From positions 13,588 to 77,587 of the forward strand of contig CAWECY010000008.1 of the NCBI GenBank assembly GCA_963807775.1: a stretch of 64,000 nucleotides of DNA. Reading direction: 5' to 3'. Origin of the DNA: Bog-473 sp963807775 (GTDB lineage Bacteria > Actinomycetota > Acidimicrobiia > Acidimicrobiales > RAAP-2). Numbering within the stretch: position 1 is the stretch's first letter; every line of letters begins with the position of its first letter. Made by a program: the position numbers and the translations under genes. Shown in pieces: positions 9,119 through 18,019 of this stretch. The notes under the pieces are model-generated. The model made no database searches and was not told the DNA's origin. It worked only from the letters and a program-made list of their open reading frames with translations.

Positions 9119-9937
9119 TTACAGGTCGCCCCAGTTTGTGACCTTGAAGGGGGCCACGATAGGCGTACCCACATCGAGCTGTATCTGGTAATGGTCGCCC
9201 AGGGGTAGGTTGCGCGGGTTGCCCGTGTAGAGGCCGGGCTTCTTGCCCGGCGAGGTGAAGAAGACAGTGACCTTGCCCGTGGCGGGGCCGACCTGGGTCG
9301 TGCTCAGCGGGATGCCCCACTCGTCGAAGAACTGGCCGAGGTTGAAGGTCGTGGTGGTGCTGGGTGACTCGATGTGAATGATGCCGTCGAGGGCATGGAC
9401 GTGGAGCCAGTAGAAACAGTTCCCGGTCTCGACGAAGTCTCCCTCCGGCGTCGACACGGCCTGGAAGCCGGGGATGCCGATGCCATACGGGATGACCTGC
9501 TCCTTACCATCCACGAAGATCGTCAGATGGGTGTGGACGTGCACCACGGTCTGCTCGCCCGCCTGGCACTGCACGCCGTCGACCGTCTGCCCCGTGGCGG
9601 CGTTCACCAAGGTCGCCAGCTTGGGGCCGCTGGGGATGGGGATCCCCTCGGGGCCCGGCGTGCCGGCCGGCGGCTGCACCCAGCTGGCCGACATGGAGGC
9701 CGGGATCGGCGACACGGCTACGTGGGGGTTCTTGAATTGCGGCGGGACGGCGGTGCTGCCTCCCCCGCCGGTAACCTGGGTGATGATCAGCACAGCCGCC
9801 GCGATCACGACGAGCGCGCCGCCAACGCGGATGCCGATGCGCATCCGCTTCGCCCGCTGCTCGGCGCGGCGCCGCTCCTCGGCCCGGCGTTGGTTCTCGG
9901 CCCTGCGCTGGGCCTTCGACTTGCTTTGACTGGTCAT
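9119..9937 (-). CDS. membrane-anchored protein of unknown function with His-rich motifs
   Basis: A 272-residue protein. Residues 1-35 are highly charged with repeated RRAE blocks (probable cytoplasmic helix), residues 36-54 form one membrane helix, and the rest is predicted to be extracytoplasmic. Two histidine clusters, VVHVHTHL and WLHVHALDGIIHIESP, look able to bind a metal. I do not recognise a named family. Its ATG overlaps the stop of the upstream dimeric-barrel gene (ATGA), so both are made together. Confidence 0.75.
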   Translation of the reverse strand: MTSQSKSKAQRRAENQRRAEERRRAEQRAKRMRIGIRVGGALVVIAAAVLIITQVTGGGGSTAVPPQFKNPHVAVSPIPASMSASWVQPPAGTPGPEGIPIPSGPKLATLVNAATGQTVDGVQCQAGEQTVVHVHTHLTIFVDGKEQVIPYGIGIPGFQAVSTPEGDFVETGNCFYWLHVHALDGIIHIESPSTTTTFNLGQFFDEWGIPLSTTQVGPATGKVTVFFTSPGKKPGLYTGNPRNLPLGDHYQIQLDVGTPIVAPFKVTNWGDL

Positions 9938-10578
9938 TGGGCCGTCAGCGTAGCGAACCAGTCCCAGCGGTAGGCATCAACTCGCTCAAGGGGCCCGGCC
10001 CATTCCGGCAGGGCACCAGCCACGCTGGCAGGGCCCAGCGCCTGCGCCGCCCGCCAGACGTCGCCATCCAAGAAGGCGACGGTCACGTGGCGGCCGGTCG
10101 GGAGGTCGGCGAACTGCCAGACGCCGGCCACGCCGGGTCGCTCGACCAGGTCGGCGCCTCCCACGGACGGCCCGACCACCACGTAGACACCCTGAGAAGG
10201 GCGGTACGGGATGACGGCGGGTGACACCAACACCCGTGGCGCCGCCCACCGCCCCACCACCTCGAATGGTCCGGACAGCAGCGCATGGCGGGCGGAGAAG
10301 AAGCGGTTCTCCGCGTGCAGCCGGTGGGCCAGGTCGAAGAACGGCTGCAACACGGTCTCGCCACGGAGGAGGTAGAGGGTCATGTAGTGGAACCGGTCGA
10401 GCAGCGTGCTGGTGGCGGCCTCGGCCTCCCGGCAGCGCGGCGAGCGGACCCATCGCTGCCCGAACGTGATGCCGTCGACACTGAACTGCTCGGGCAGGTG
10501 GTCGAGCTGGTGCCACTCGTTGTACGCCTGGTGGGCCGAGGGGTCGGTGATCTCGGTGAACGAGAAGAAGCCGAGCAC
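9934..10578 (-). CDS. dimeric alpha/beta-barrel (EthD-like) protein
   Basis: About 214 residues with two ferredoxin-like halves: an N-terminal FFSFTEI...YNEWHQLDHLPEQF resembling EthD/stress-responsive barrel domains and a similar C-terminal half ending in a DGDVWRAAQ stretch. The frame is open upstream to 10644, but that would overlap the divergent CoA-transferase gene; GTG at 10578 is the best start, without a clear ribosome site. Function unknown; such barrels often assist aromatic or polyketide conversions. Coupled to the downstream membrane-anchored gene. Confidence 0.6.
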   Translation of the reverse strand: MLGFFSFTEITDPSAHQAYNEWHQLDHLPEQFSVDGITFGQRWVRSPRCREAEAATSTLLDRFHYMTLYLLRGETVLQPFFDLAHRLHAENRFFSARHALLSGPFEVVGRWAAPRVLVSPAVIPYRPSQGVYVVVGPSVGGADLVERPGVAGVWQFADLPTGRHVTVAFLDGDVWRAAQALGPASVAGALPEWAGPLERVDAYRWDWFATLTAQ

Positions 10579-10622
10579 CCGATGAGGGTATCCGTCATCG
10601 CGAATGCAAGACTCTCGGCCCG

Positions 10623-11648
10623 ATGGACGAGGCGACGACATCATTCCTGGCCGGCGTGCGGGTCCTGGACCTGAGCATCTGGCGTCCCGGGCCCTATGCC
10701 ACGTCGCTGCTGGTGGCGCTGGGCGCCGACGTCCTGAAGGTGGAGCCGCCGGGTGGCGATCCGATGCGCCACTACCGCGGTCTCTTCGAGGCCGTCAACG
10801 CCGGCAAGCGGAGCATCGTGCTCGACCTCAAGGCAGCCGGCGACCACAGCCGGGCCCATGAGCTCGCCGGGGCGGCCGACGTGGTGGTGGAAGGGTTCCG
10901 GCCCGGCGTCCTCACCCGGCTGGGTCTGGACGACCCGGCGGTGCGCGCCGTCAACCCGAGCGTCGTGTACTGCTCCATCTCCGGTTACGGCCAGCACGAC
11001 GAACGTGCGGCATTGCCCGGCCATGACGTCAATTATCAGGCCTGGGCTGCCGCGCTGACCCCCGATGGTGGCGCGGGTGCCATGCCGCCGCTCCCCACGG
11101 CCGACCTGGCAGCCGGAGTGACCGCGGCGTTCGGCATCTGTGCCGCCCTCCTCGGACGGACCCGCTCCGGAACCGGCGCCTTCCTCGACGTGTCCATGAC
11201 CGACGTGTTGTCCACCTGGACGGGGCGAACCGGCCCATCGAGCGAACACGGCGGTCATCAGGACACGATCGTGCCCGGCTACGGCCTCTTCGACACCGCC
11301 GACGGCGGGCAGATCTCGCTGGGCGTGGTGAACGAGCAGCACTTCTGGTCCCGCCTGTGTCACGAGCTGGCTCTGGGCGACCTGGCGGACATCGACTTCG
11401 GTGAGCGCACGCAGCGCGGGGTCGAGCTCCAGAAGGCGGTCGCCCACGCCATCGCCGGCCGCCGCCGCGGGGACCTGGTGGCCGTGCTCGTCGCGGCAGG
11501 CGTACCAGTGGCCCCCGTGCTGGACCGCACGGCCATGGTGGCGGGTGGTCCGTTCCCCGCCTTCCCGATCCGGCTCCCGGTCGACCAGTCACTGCCCGTT
11601 CCCGCGCTGGACCAACACCGGGGTGAGGGGTTCGGAGGCACCGCATGA
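10623..11648 (+). CDS. CaiB/BaiF (family III) CoA-transferase
   Basis: A 341-residue family III CoA-transferase: N-terminal RVLDLSIWRPGPYAT and LGADVLKVEPPGGDP strands, GKRSIVLDLK, and the catalytic Asp in GHDVNYQAWA. It would move CoA between carboxylic acids. It is shorter than the usual 380-400 residues, lacking part of the C-terminal domain. The next gene starts within its stop codon (ATGA), so the CoA-transferase, carbonic anhydrase and 2-hydroxyacid dehydrogenase form one operon. Confidence 0.88.
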   Translation: MDEATTSFLAGVRVLDLSIWRPGPYATSLLVALGADVLKVEPPGGDPMRHYRGLFEAVNAGKRSIVLDLKAAGDHSRAHELAGAADVVVEGFRPGVLTRLGLDDPAVRAVNPSVVYCSISGYGQHDERAALPGHDVNYQAWAAALTPDGGAGAMPPLPTADLAAGVTAAFGICAALLGRTRSGTGAFLDVSMTDVLSTWTGRTGPSSEHGGHQDTIVPGYGLFDTADGGQISLGVVNEQHFWSRLCHELALGDLADIDFGERTQRGVELQKAVAHAIAGRRRGDLVAVLVAAGVPVAPVLDRTAMVAGGPFPAFPIRLPVDQSLPVPALDQHRGEGFGGTA

Positions 11649-12133
11649 CCCAGATCTCCGACCTCCTCGGGGCCAATCGTGGTTATGCCGCCGCCCGGGC
11701 CAATGTGGCCGACCCGCGCCCCGGTCGCCGGCTCGCCGTGGTCACGTGCATGGACGCCAGGATCGACGTGTTCGCCGTCCTCGGACTGCACCTCGGTGAG
11801 GCCCACGTGATCCGGAACGCGGGCGGGCGGGTGACCGAGGACGTCCTGCGCAGCCTGGCGCTCTCCAGCGGCGTCCTCGGCGTGGACACGGCCGTGGTGA
11901 TGCAGCACACCAAGTGCGGGCTGGCGGGCGTCACGGATGCCGAGTTGCGCGAGATCACCGGCGCCGACCTCGGTTTCTTCCCCATCGACGACCACGCCGC
12001 CGCTCTGCGCGAGGACGTCGACCTGCTGGCGCGTACGCCGTATCTCTCGCGCCTCATGCTCATCGCCGGCCTGATCTACGACGTCGAAAGTGGAGAGCTC
12101 CAGGACGTGGTCCACTGGGAGCGAGCAGGCTGA
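11645..12133 (+). CDS. beta-class carbonic anhydrase
   Basis: A 162-residue beta-carbonic anhydrase. Zinc ligands appear as CMDAR (Cys and Asp-Arg dyad) and HTKCG (His, Cys), with the conserved VIRNAGG strand between them. It would interconvert CO2 and bicarbonate in the cytoplasm. It is coupled by ATGA overlap to the CoA-transferase, which is an unusual partner; it may serve a carboxylation or decarboxylation step of that pathway. Confidence 0.88.
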   Translation: MTQISDLLGANRGYAAARANVADPRPGRRLAVVTCMDARIDVFAVLGLHLGEAHVIRNAGGRVTEDVLRSLALSSGVLGVDTAVVMQHTKCGLAGVTDAELREITGADLGFFPIDDHAAALREDVDLLARTPYLSRLMLIAGLIYDVESGELQDVVHWERAG

Positions 12134-12138
12134 GCGTC

Positions 12139-13128
12139 ATGCGGGTCGCCATTCTCGACGACTGGTTCGACACGCTCCGCACGCTCCCGTGTTTCGCCAA
12201 GCTCTCGGGGCACTACGTCAGCGTGTTCACCGACCACGTCGAGGAGACCGAAGCATTGGCCCGGCGACTGGCCGAGACCGACGTCCTCGTGCTCATCCGC
12301 GAGCGCACCGAGATAGGCGCCCCGCTCCTCGAGCGGCTCCCCAGGCTCCGCCTCATCAGCCAGCGCAGCGTCTATCCCCACATCGATGTCGAGGCGTGCA
12401 CGGCGCTCGGCATCATCGTCAGCTCCGACATGCACGCGGACACGCCTTCGTACGCGGCCGCCGAGCTCACCTGGGCGCTCGTGCTGGCCGCCATGCGGCA
12501 GATCCCGGCGCAGGTGGCGTCCCTGCGTGCCGGTCATTGGCAGTCCGGGGTCGGCCACTCGCTGCGCGGCAAGCGGCTGGGCATCCACGGCTACGGCCGG
12601 ATCGGCTCGGTGGTGGCCGGCTACGGCCAGGCCTTCGGCATGGACGTGATGGCCTGGTCCGGCGCCCAATCGCTCCAGCGGGCCCGGGCCGACGGGGTGC
12701 AGACGGCCGCCGACGCCACGGAGCTCTATTCGTCCTGCGACGTCGTCTCGTTGCACCTGCGCCTCGTCCCCGCGACGCAGGGCGTCGTCACCAGGGCGAA
12801 CCTGGCCTGCATGCGACCGGACGCCCTGCTCGTCAACACGAGCCGGGCCCGACTCATCGAGCGCGGCGCTCTGGTCAATGCGCTCCGAGCGGGGCGGCCC
12901 GGCATGGCGGCCCTCGACGTCTTCGAGACAGAGCCCCTGGTCGACACCGCCGACCCGCTGCTGACCATGGAGAACGTCGTGAGCACGCCCCACATCGGCT
13001 ATGTGACCCGCGAGGAATGGGATGTACAGTTCAGCGCTATCTTTGACCAGGTCAATGCGTACGCGGATGGCGCCGCGATCAACGTGGTGAACCCCGACGT
13101 CTTGGCACACCCCCGGAGCCGACCCTAA
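12139..13128 (+). CDS. D-isomer-specific 2-hydroxyacid dehydrogenase
   Basis: A 329-residue NAD-dependent dehydrogenase. The Rossmann motif GIHGYGRIGSVV is near residue 155; LVNTSRARLIERGAL carries the catalytic Arg and downstream HIGYV supplies the His. Start ATG at 12139 lies 5 bases after the carbonic anhydrase stop; a longer open frame upstream is only the shadow of that gene. It would reduce a 2-keto acid or oxidise a D-2-hydroxy acid (phosphoglycerate dehydrogenase-like). Confidence 0.88.
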   Translation: MRVAILDDWFDTLRTLPCFAKLSGHYVSVFTDHVEETEALARRLAETDVLVLIRERTEIGAPLLERLPRLRLISQRSVYPHIDVEACTALGIIVSSDMHADTPSYAAAELTWALVLAAMRQIPAQVASLRAGHWQSGVGHSLRGKRLGIHGYGRIGSVVAGYGQAFGMDVMAWSGAQSLQRARADGVQTAADATELYSSCDVVSLHLRLVPATQGVVTRANLACMRPDALLVNTSRARLIERGALVNALRAGRPGMAALDVFETEPLVDTADPLLTMENVVSTPHIGYVTREEWDVQFSAIFDQVNAYADGAAINVVNPDVLAHPRSRP

Positions 13129-13136
13129 GGAGCTCA

Positions 13137-14648
13137 ATGCCGGCCGATCCCCCAGTCGCCCTCGGTCGCCGATCTGCGTCACGACGTCGTCCACGCTCGT
13201 TCCTGGCGGCGCTGGTCGCCTGCCTCGCCTTCGTGCCGGCCTTGCTGGCCGTGGCACCCGGTACGGCGGCGGCGGCGTACCCGGACAACGTGGCGCAGCC
13301 CGTCAACTTCGGGAACGCCGGCTCCTTCGGGCCGTCCGGTGGACTCTCGCTGAACGCACCCGATGTCGGCATGGCTTCCACCCATGACGGGAACGGCTAC
13401 TGGATCGTCGCCTCCGACGGGGGGATCTTCAACTACGGCGACGCCGGGTTCTTCGGCTCGGCGGGCAGCATTGCGCTCAACAAGCCGATCGTCGGCATGG
13501 CGGCCACGCCCGACGGCGGTGGCTACTGGCTCGTGGCCTCCGACGGCGGGATCTTCAACTACGGCGACGCCGGGTTCTACGGCTCTCGAGGCGGCCAGCC
13601 GCTCAACTCCCCCATCGTCGGCATGGCGGCCACGCCGAGCGGCAACGGCTACTGGCTGGTGGCGGCGGACGGCGGGATCTTCACCTACGGCGACGCCACG
13701 TTCTGGGGCTCGGCCGGATCGATGGCGCTCAACAAGCCGGTCGTCGGCATGGCGGCCACGCCCGACGGTGGTGGCTACTGGCTCGTGGCCTCCGACGGCG
13801 GGATCTTCAACTACGGCGACGCTCCTTTCATTGGCTCCATGGGCGGCACGCCGCTCAATTCGCCCATCGTCGGGATGGCGTCGTCGGGCGGTGGTTACGT
13901 GATGGCCGCCGCGGACGGCGGTGTCTTCAACTTCGGCACCGGGTTCCAGGGATCGATGGGTGGCCAGTCGCTCACCAACCCCATCGTGGGCATCGCGGCG
14001 ACGCCCGACGGTGGCGGTTACTGGCTGCTGCCGTCGCCGCCACCGCCGGCACCCCCGACCATCGGACCAGGTGCCGTGGGCGCGGCCGTCACCCAACTGC
14101 AGACGCAGCTGCTCGCCTTGGGCTACTGGGTCGACACGACGAGCGGCAGCTTCGACGACAGCACCGAGCAAGCGGTCTGGGCCCTGCAGAAGGCCGCCGG
14201 GCTGACGACTGACGGCGTGGTCGGCCCCGAGACCTGGGCGGCGCTCGAGGCTGGGGTCGTCCCGCATCCGCAACCCGAGTCGGGCTACGAGATCCAGATC
14301 GACCTGGCCGACGACCTGCTGATGGTCGTGAACAACAACCAGCTCCTGTGGACGCTCAACACGTCCACGGGAGGCGGTTACACCTACACCGAAGATGGAT
14401 CCACCGACGTCGCCGACACGCCGACGGGCGTCTTCCAGACCTTCCGCGTGGTGGACGGTTTGGTCACCGACTCGCTGGGCACGTTGTGGATGCCGAGGTT
14501 CTTCTACGAGGGCTACGCCATCCACGGCGATCCCGAGGTCCCGCCCTATCCCGTCTCCCACGGCTGCGCCCGCATCAGCAACGAGGCCATCGAGTGGGTC
14601 TGGGCGAACAACATCGACCCCGTCGGGACGACGGTTTGGGTGTACTGA
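13137..14648 (+). CDS. secreted L,D-transpeptidase with peptidoglycan-binding and repeat domains
   Basis: A 503-residue exported protein. Residues 1-47 form a signal peptide with an Arg-rich start and an AAAA cleavage region. Residues 57-301 hold about six 40-residue repeats of the form DGGIFNYGDAxFxGSxG...LNxPIVGMAATPDGGGYWLVAS. Next comes a PG_binding_1 domain (about 310-372, AVTQLQTQLLALGYW) and a YkuD catalytic domain with HGD and the SHGCARIS motif (Cys nucleophile). It should cross-link peptidoglycan or attach material to it. AAGGAG overlaps the previous stop. Confidence 0.92.
   Translation: MPADPPVALGRRSASRRRPRSFLAALVACLAFVPALLAVAPGTAAAAYPDNVAQPVNFGNAGSFGPSGGLSLNAPDVGMASTHDGNGYWIVASDGGIFNYGDAGFFGSAGSIALNKPIVGMAATPDGGGYWLVASDGGIFNYGDAGFYGSRGGQPLNSPIVGMAATPSGNGYWLVAADGGIFTYGDATFWGSAGSMALNKPVVGMAATPDGGGYWLVASDGGIFNYGDAPFIGSMGGTPLNSPIVGMASSGGGYVMAAADGGVFNFGTGFQGSMGGQSLTNPIVGIAATPDGGGYWLLPSPPPPAPPTIGPGAVGAAVTQLQTQLLALGYWVDTTSGSFDDSTEQAVWALQKAAGLTTDGVVGPETWAALEAGVVPHPQPESGYEIQIDLADDLLMVVNNNQLLWTLNTSTGGGYTYTEDGSTDVADTPTGVFQTFRVVDGLVTDSLGTLWMPRFFYEGYAIHGDPEVPPYPVSHGCARISNEAIEWVWANNIDPVGTTVWVY
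13330..14030 (+). repeat. tandem coding repeats (about 40-residue units) in the L,D-transpeptidase
   Basis: About six diverged units of roughly 120 bp encode the GYWLVASDGGIFNYGDA-type repeat. The same unit occurs in a second secreted protein at 59473-60882. The spacing and conservation of Gly, Trp/Tyr and Asp suggest a beta-propeller or beta-solenoid; the fold is inferred. Confidence 0.9.
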
Positions 14649-14669
14649 GCCCGCGCCAGCAGGATCCGC

Positions 14670-16082
14670 TCAGCTGGTCGACTTCGCCTGCATGCGCTGC
14701 AGGCAGTCATAGGCCGCGTACTTGTAGGTGTCGCTGACGGTCGGGACGTCGAACGTCGAGTGAATGAAGTAATCGATGCTCCCACCGAAATGCATGACGG
14801 CCTGGCCCTGGTGGATCAGTTCCGTGGCTCCCTCCCCGATCATGTGCACGCCGAGCAGGCGTCGGTCGTCGGATCGAACGACGAGCTTGAGCGCGCCCTC
14901 CCCCGCCCCCGCGATGGCCGCCCGGCTGTTGTCCTCGAAGCGCGCCATACCCACCGCGTGCTCGATGCCGGCCTCTTGCGCCTGCTGTTGCGTCAGACCG
15001 ACCATGGCGCACTCGGGGATCGTGTACACCCCGAAGGGCGTCAGTGGGTCCACCGTCTGCTTGAAGGGGATGTGCATGGCGTAACAGGCCGCCACACGGC
15101 CCTGCTCCATGGAGACGGAAGCCAGGGCAGGCGGGCCGATGACGTCGCCGGCCGCGTAGATCCCCGGGACGGACGTCTCGTAGTGGTCATCCACCAGAAT
15201 GCGCCCGCGATCGTCGGTGGCGACACCGGCCTCCTTCAGACCGAGCTCCTCGGTGTTGCCGGTGCGGCCGGCCGCGAATATCACCTTTTCGGTCCCGAGC
15301 GACTCCCCGGCGGAAGTCTCGACACGCAACGCACCGCCGGCGCGTGTCACGCCGGCGATGCCCGTGGAGGAGAGGACGCGCATCCCTTGCTTGCCGTAGA
15401 TGTCGGCGAGCAAGGACGAGATGTCGCCGTCGAGGAACGGGAGCAGCCGGGGGCCGCGGTCGACCACCGTGACCGCGGCGCCGAGCGCTTGGAAGATGGA
15501 CGCGTACTCGCACGCCACGGCACCTCCGCCTACCACGACCAGGCTCTGCAACGGGCGGTCGAGGGCGCCGGCGGTCTCCGAATCCAAGACGTCGGGGTCG
15601 TCGAACGGGATGCCCGGGGGATGGAAGGGCCTCGAGCCAGGGGCGAGCAAGATGGCATCGGCCGCCAGGACCCGCTCGGGTCGGCCGCCGGCCGGGGTGA
15701 CGGTGAGCGTGTGCTCGGGACCCAAACGGGCGAAGCCCTCGACGTACGCGATGTCGTGGCGCCGGAGGTTCCGGAGCACCGCCTCGGTCATCAACTCCCT
15801 CACGTCGGACTCCCGGGCGCGGAGGCGGTCGACGAGCACCTCGGGGAGGAGATCGAGGCCAACGCCGTAGATCTGGTGGCGGGTGAAGCCGGTCAGGTAG
15901 AGGGCTGCCTCGCGCATCGTCTTGGTGGACACGGCACCGGCCACCATGGTGCCGCCGGCCCGGTCACGTTCCACCACCGCCACGCGCCGACCGAAGTACG
16001 CCGCCTGGGCAGCCGCCTTCTCACCGGCTGGGCCCGACCCGACCACCAGCAGATCAAACCGCTCTCCCCCGACCTTCGGCAT
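14670..16082 (-). CDS. SthA-like flavoprotein (soluble NAD(P) transhydrogenase type)
   Basis: A 470-residue disulfide-reductase-family flavoprotein: FAD motif LLVVGSGPAGEKAA, second nucleotide motif VVGGGAVACEYAS, FAD motif YAAGDVIGPP, and a C-terminal dimerisation domain. The segment that carries the redox Cys pair in lipoamide or glutathione reductases reads GGTMVAGAVSTKT here, without cysteine, as expected for a hydride-transferring SthA rather than a disulfide reductase. GGAGA precedes the ATG at 16082. It would balance NADPH and NADH. Confidence 0.82.
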   Translation of the reverse strand: MPKVGGERFDLLVVGSGPAGEKAAAQAAYFGRRVAVVERDRAGGTMVAGAVSTKTMREAALYLTGFTRHQIYGVGLDLLPEVLVDRLRARESDVRELMTEAVLRNLRRHDIAYVEGFARLGPEHTLTVTPAGGRPERVLAADAILLAPGSRPFHPPGIPFDDPDVLDSETAGALDRPLQSLVVVGGGAVACEYASIFQALGAAVTVVDRGPRLLPFLDGDISSLLADIYGKQGMRVLSSTGIAGVTRAGGALRVETSAGESLGTEKVIFAAGRTGNTEELGLKEAGVATDDRGRILVDDHYETSVPGIYAAGDVIGPPALASVSMEQGRVAACYAMHIPFKQTVDPLTPFGVYTIPECAMVGLTQQQAQEAGIEHAVGMARFEDNSRAAIAGAGEGALKLVVRSDDRRLLGVHMIGEGATELIHQGQAVMHFGGSIDYFIHSTFDVPTVSDTYKYAAYDCLQRMQAKSTS

Positions 16083-16175
16083 GCTTCTCCACCCTGCTCC
16101 GTCGGCCGCCAACCCTATACGGGCGTTCGCGGACAGTAGGTGTGACCGTACGCGCTGAGAGAAGCCGCGGCCCGA

Positions 16176-17600
16176 TCAGATGTCGTAGTAGAGCTGGAAC
16201 TCCCACGGGTGGGGCCGCAGCCTGACGGCGTCCACCTCGTTGGACCGCTTGTAGTCGACCCACGTCTCGATGAGGTCGTCGGTGAACACGCCGCCGACCT
16301 TGAGGAAGTCGCTGTCGGCCTCGAGCGCGTCCAACGCCTCCTCGAGCGAGGACGGGACCTGGCCGATCTTGGCCAGCTCGTCGGCCGGCATGTCGAAAAG
16401 GTCCTCGTCGACCGGCGCCGGCGGCTCGATCTTGTTAGCGACCCCGTCCAGCCCGGCCATGAGGATGGCAGAGAACGCCAGGTACGGGTTGCAGCTCGGA
16501 TCCGGACAGCGGAACTCGACCCGCTTGGCCTTCGGGCTCGGCGAGTAGACGGGGATGCGGCAGGCAGCCGAGCGGTTGCGCTGCGAGTAGACCAGGTTGA
16601 CCGGGGCCTCGAAGCCGGGCACGAGCCGCTTGTACGAGTTCGTGGTGGGCGCGGCGAACCCGAGCACCGCCCGCGCGTGCTTGATGATGCCGCCGATATA
16701 CCAGCGGCCGAGGTCCGACAGATTGGCGTACGTGCCCTCCTGGTGGAACAGCGGCTCGCCACCGTTCCATAGCGACGAGTGCACGTGCATGCCCGATCCG
16801 TTGTCGTCGAAGAGGGGCTTGGGCATGAAGGTGGCCGTGTGGCCGGCCTGGTTGGCGACGCTCTTGACGATGTACTTGTAGAGCATCAGCTTGTCGGCCA
16901 TCCTCAGCAGGGTGTCGAACTTCATGTCGATCTCGGCCTGGCCCGCCGTGCCGACCTCATGGTGCTGCACCTCGATCTCGATGCCGATGTTCTCCATGAT
17001 CAGGATCATCTCGGAGCGCAGGTCCTGGAAGTGGTCCATCGGGGGCACGGGGAAGTAGCCCTCCTTGTAGCGCGGCTTGTAGCCGAGGTTCGGTCCCTCG
17101 TCCTTCCCGGAGTTCCAGATGCCCTCCACCGAGTCGACCTGGTAGAAGGCCGAGTGCTGATCCTGCGAGAAGCGGACGTCGTCGAAGATGAAGAACTCCG
17201 CCTCGGGTCCGAAGAAGGAGGTGTCCGCGTACCCGGTCGTCTTGACGTACTCCTCCGCCTTCTTGGCCACATAGCGCGGGTCGCGGCTGTAGGGCTCGAG
17301 CGTAAGGGGGTCGTGCACGAAGCAGTTCAGATTCATGGTCTTGTGCTGGCGGAACGGGTCGATCACCGCGGTCGAGGGGTCGGGCAGCAGGATCATGTCG
17401 GACTCGTGGATCTGCTGGAAGCCCCGGATGGACGAACCGTCGAATCCGAAGCCTTCGCTGAAGCCTTCCTCGGTCAGCTGGTGGGCCGGAACGGAGAAGT
17501 GCTGCATCAGGCCGGGCAGGTCGCAGAACCTCAGGTCGACGATCTCGACCCCCTCGGACTTGACGAGCTTGACGACCTCGGCGGGACTGCGCTCTTGCAT
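16176..17600 (-). CDS. glnA: glutamine synthetase type I
   Basis: A 474-residue GlnA: GFDGSSIRGF, the ATP/metal motif FFGPEAEFF, NGSGMHVHSS, and the NRSAACRIP loop. It makes glutamine from glutamate, ammonia and ATP as a dodecamer. GGGAG at the right distance favours ATG 17600 over GTG 17606. The segment matching the adenylylation site of GSI-beta enzymes (LYDLP in enterics) reads LFDMP: the modified Tyr is Phe (codon 16395-16397). The gene therefore looks like a GSI-beta enzyme that cannot be adenylylated at that position. Confidence 0.95.
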   Translation of the reverse strand: MQERSPAEVVKLVKSEGVEIVDLRFCDLPGLMQHFSVPAHQLTEEGFSEGFGFDGSSIRGFQQIHESDMILLPDPSTAVIDPFRQHKTMNLNCFVHDPLTLEPYSRDPRYVAKKAEEYVKTTGYADTSFFGPEAEFFIFDDVRFSQDQHSAFYQVDSVEGIWNSGKDEGPNLGYKPRYKEGYFPVPPMDHFQDLRSEMILIMENIGIEIEVQHHEVGTAGQAEIDMKFDTLLRMADKLMLYKYIVKSVANQAGHTATFMPKPLFDDNGSGMHVHSSLWNGGEPLFHQEGTYANLSDLGRWYIGGIIKHARAVLGFAAPTTNSYKRLVPGFEAPVNLVYSQRNRSAACRIPVYSPSPKAKRVEFRCPDPSCNPYLAFSAILMAGLDGVANKIEPPAPVDEDLFDMPADELAKIGQVPSSLEEALDALEADSDFLKVGGVFTDDLIETWVDYKRSNEVDAVRLRPHPWEFQLYYDI

Positions 17601-18019
17601 GTACACGTCTCCCTCTGAAGATCACGAACAGCCACTGCCGACCGCCCGGTGTCAATGGAATGCGAGTGCTGCTTACCACAGGCTTCCCGGTGAATGCCCA
17701 GCTGAGAGGGCCCAGTTCATCAAGTCTTCACAATGTTCCGATAGAGACCCGTTCGTGTCCAGCCTGTCCCCGACGGTGTCGACCGATCCCTCCATCACGG
17801 CGGCGCTGCCGGTGGTCGGGCTGTAGCTCATCCCACAGAGTGGGTCCACGAGGCGTCCCGTTGCCGCACCGATGTCCGACGATCGGAGCTGTGGTCACCA
17901 GGCTCGATATCTCCGGCTTTGGTGGATCCGACCACGACAACGCTCGAGTTCTACAATCCCGCGACCGAGCCCTGCCGCCTCGAGATGGACGACACACCAC
18001 ACGACCAAGGAAGCCGAAG
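17601..18019. other. intergenic region between glnA and the MBL operon
   Basis: About 420 bases without a convincing gene. It must hold the glnA promoter (minus strand) and the promoter of the small ORF/MBL pair. A TACAAT -10-like hexamer sits at 17952-17957 on the plus strand, without a clear -35. I saw no NtrC- or GlnR-type operator that I could defend. Confidence 0.4.

Noticed and set aside
13330..14030. Regular tandem repeats that could suggest a CRISPR array
   Set aside because: Units are about 120 bp, diverged, and in frame; they encode protein repeats of an exported L,D-transpeptidase.
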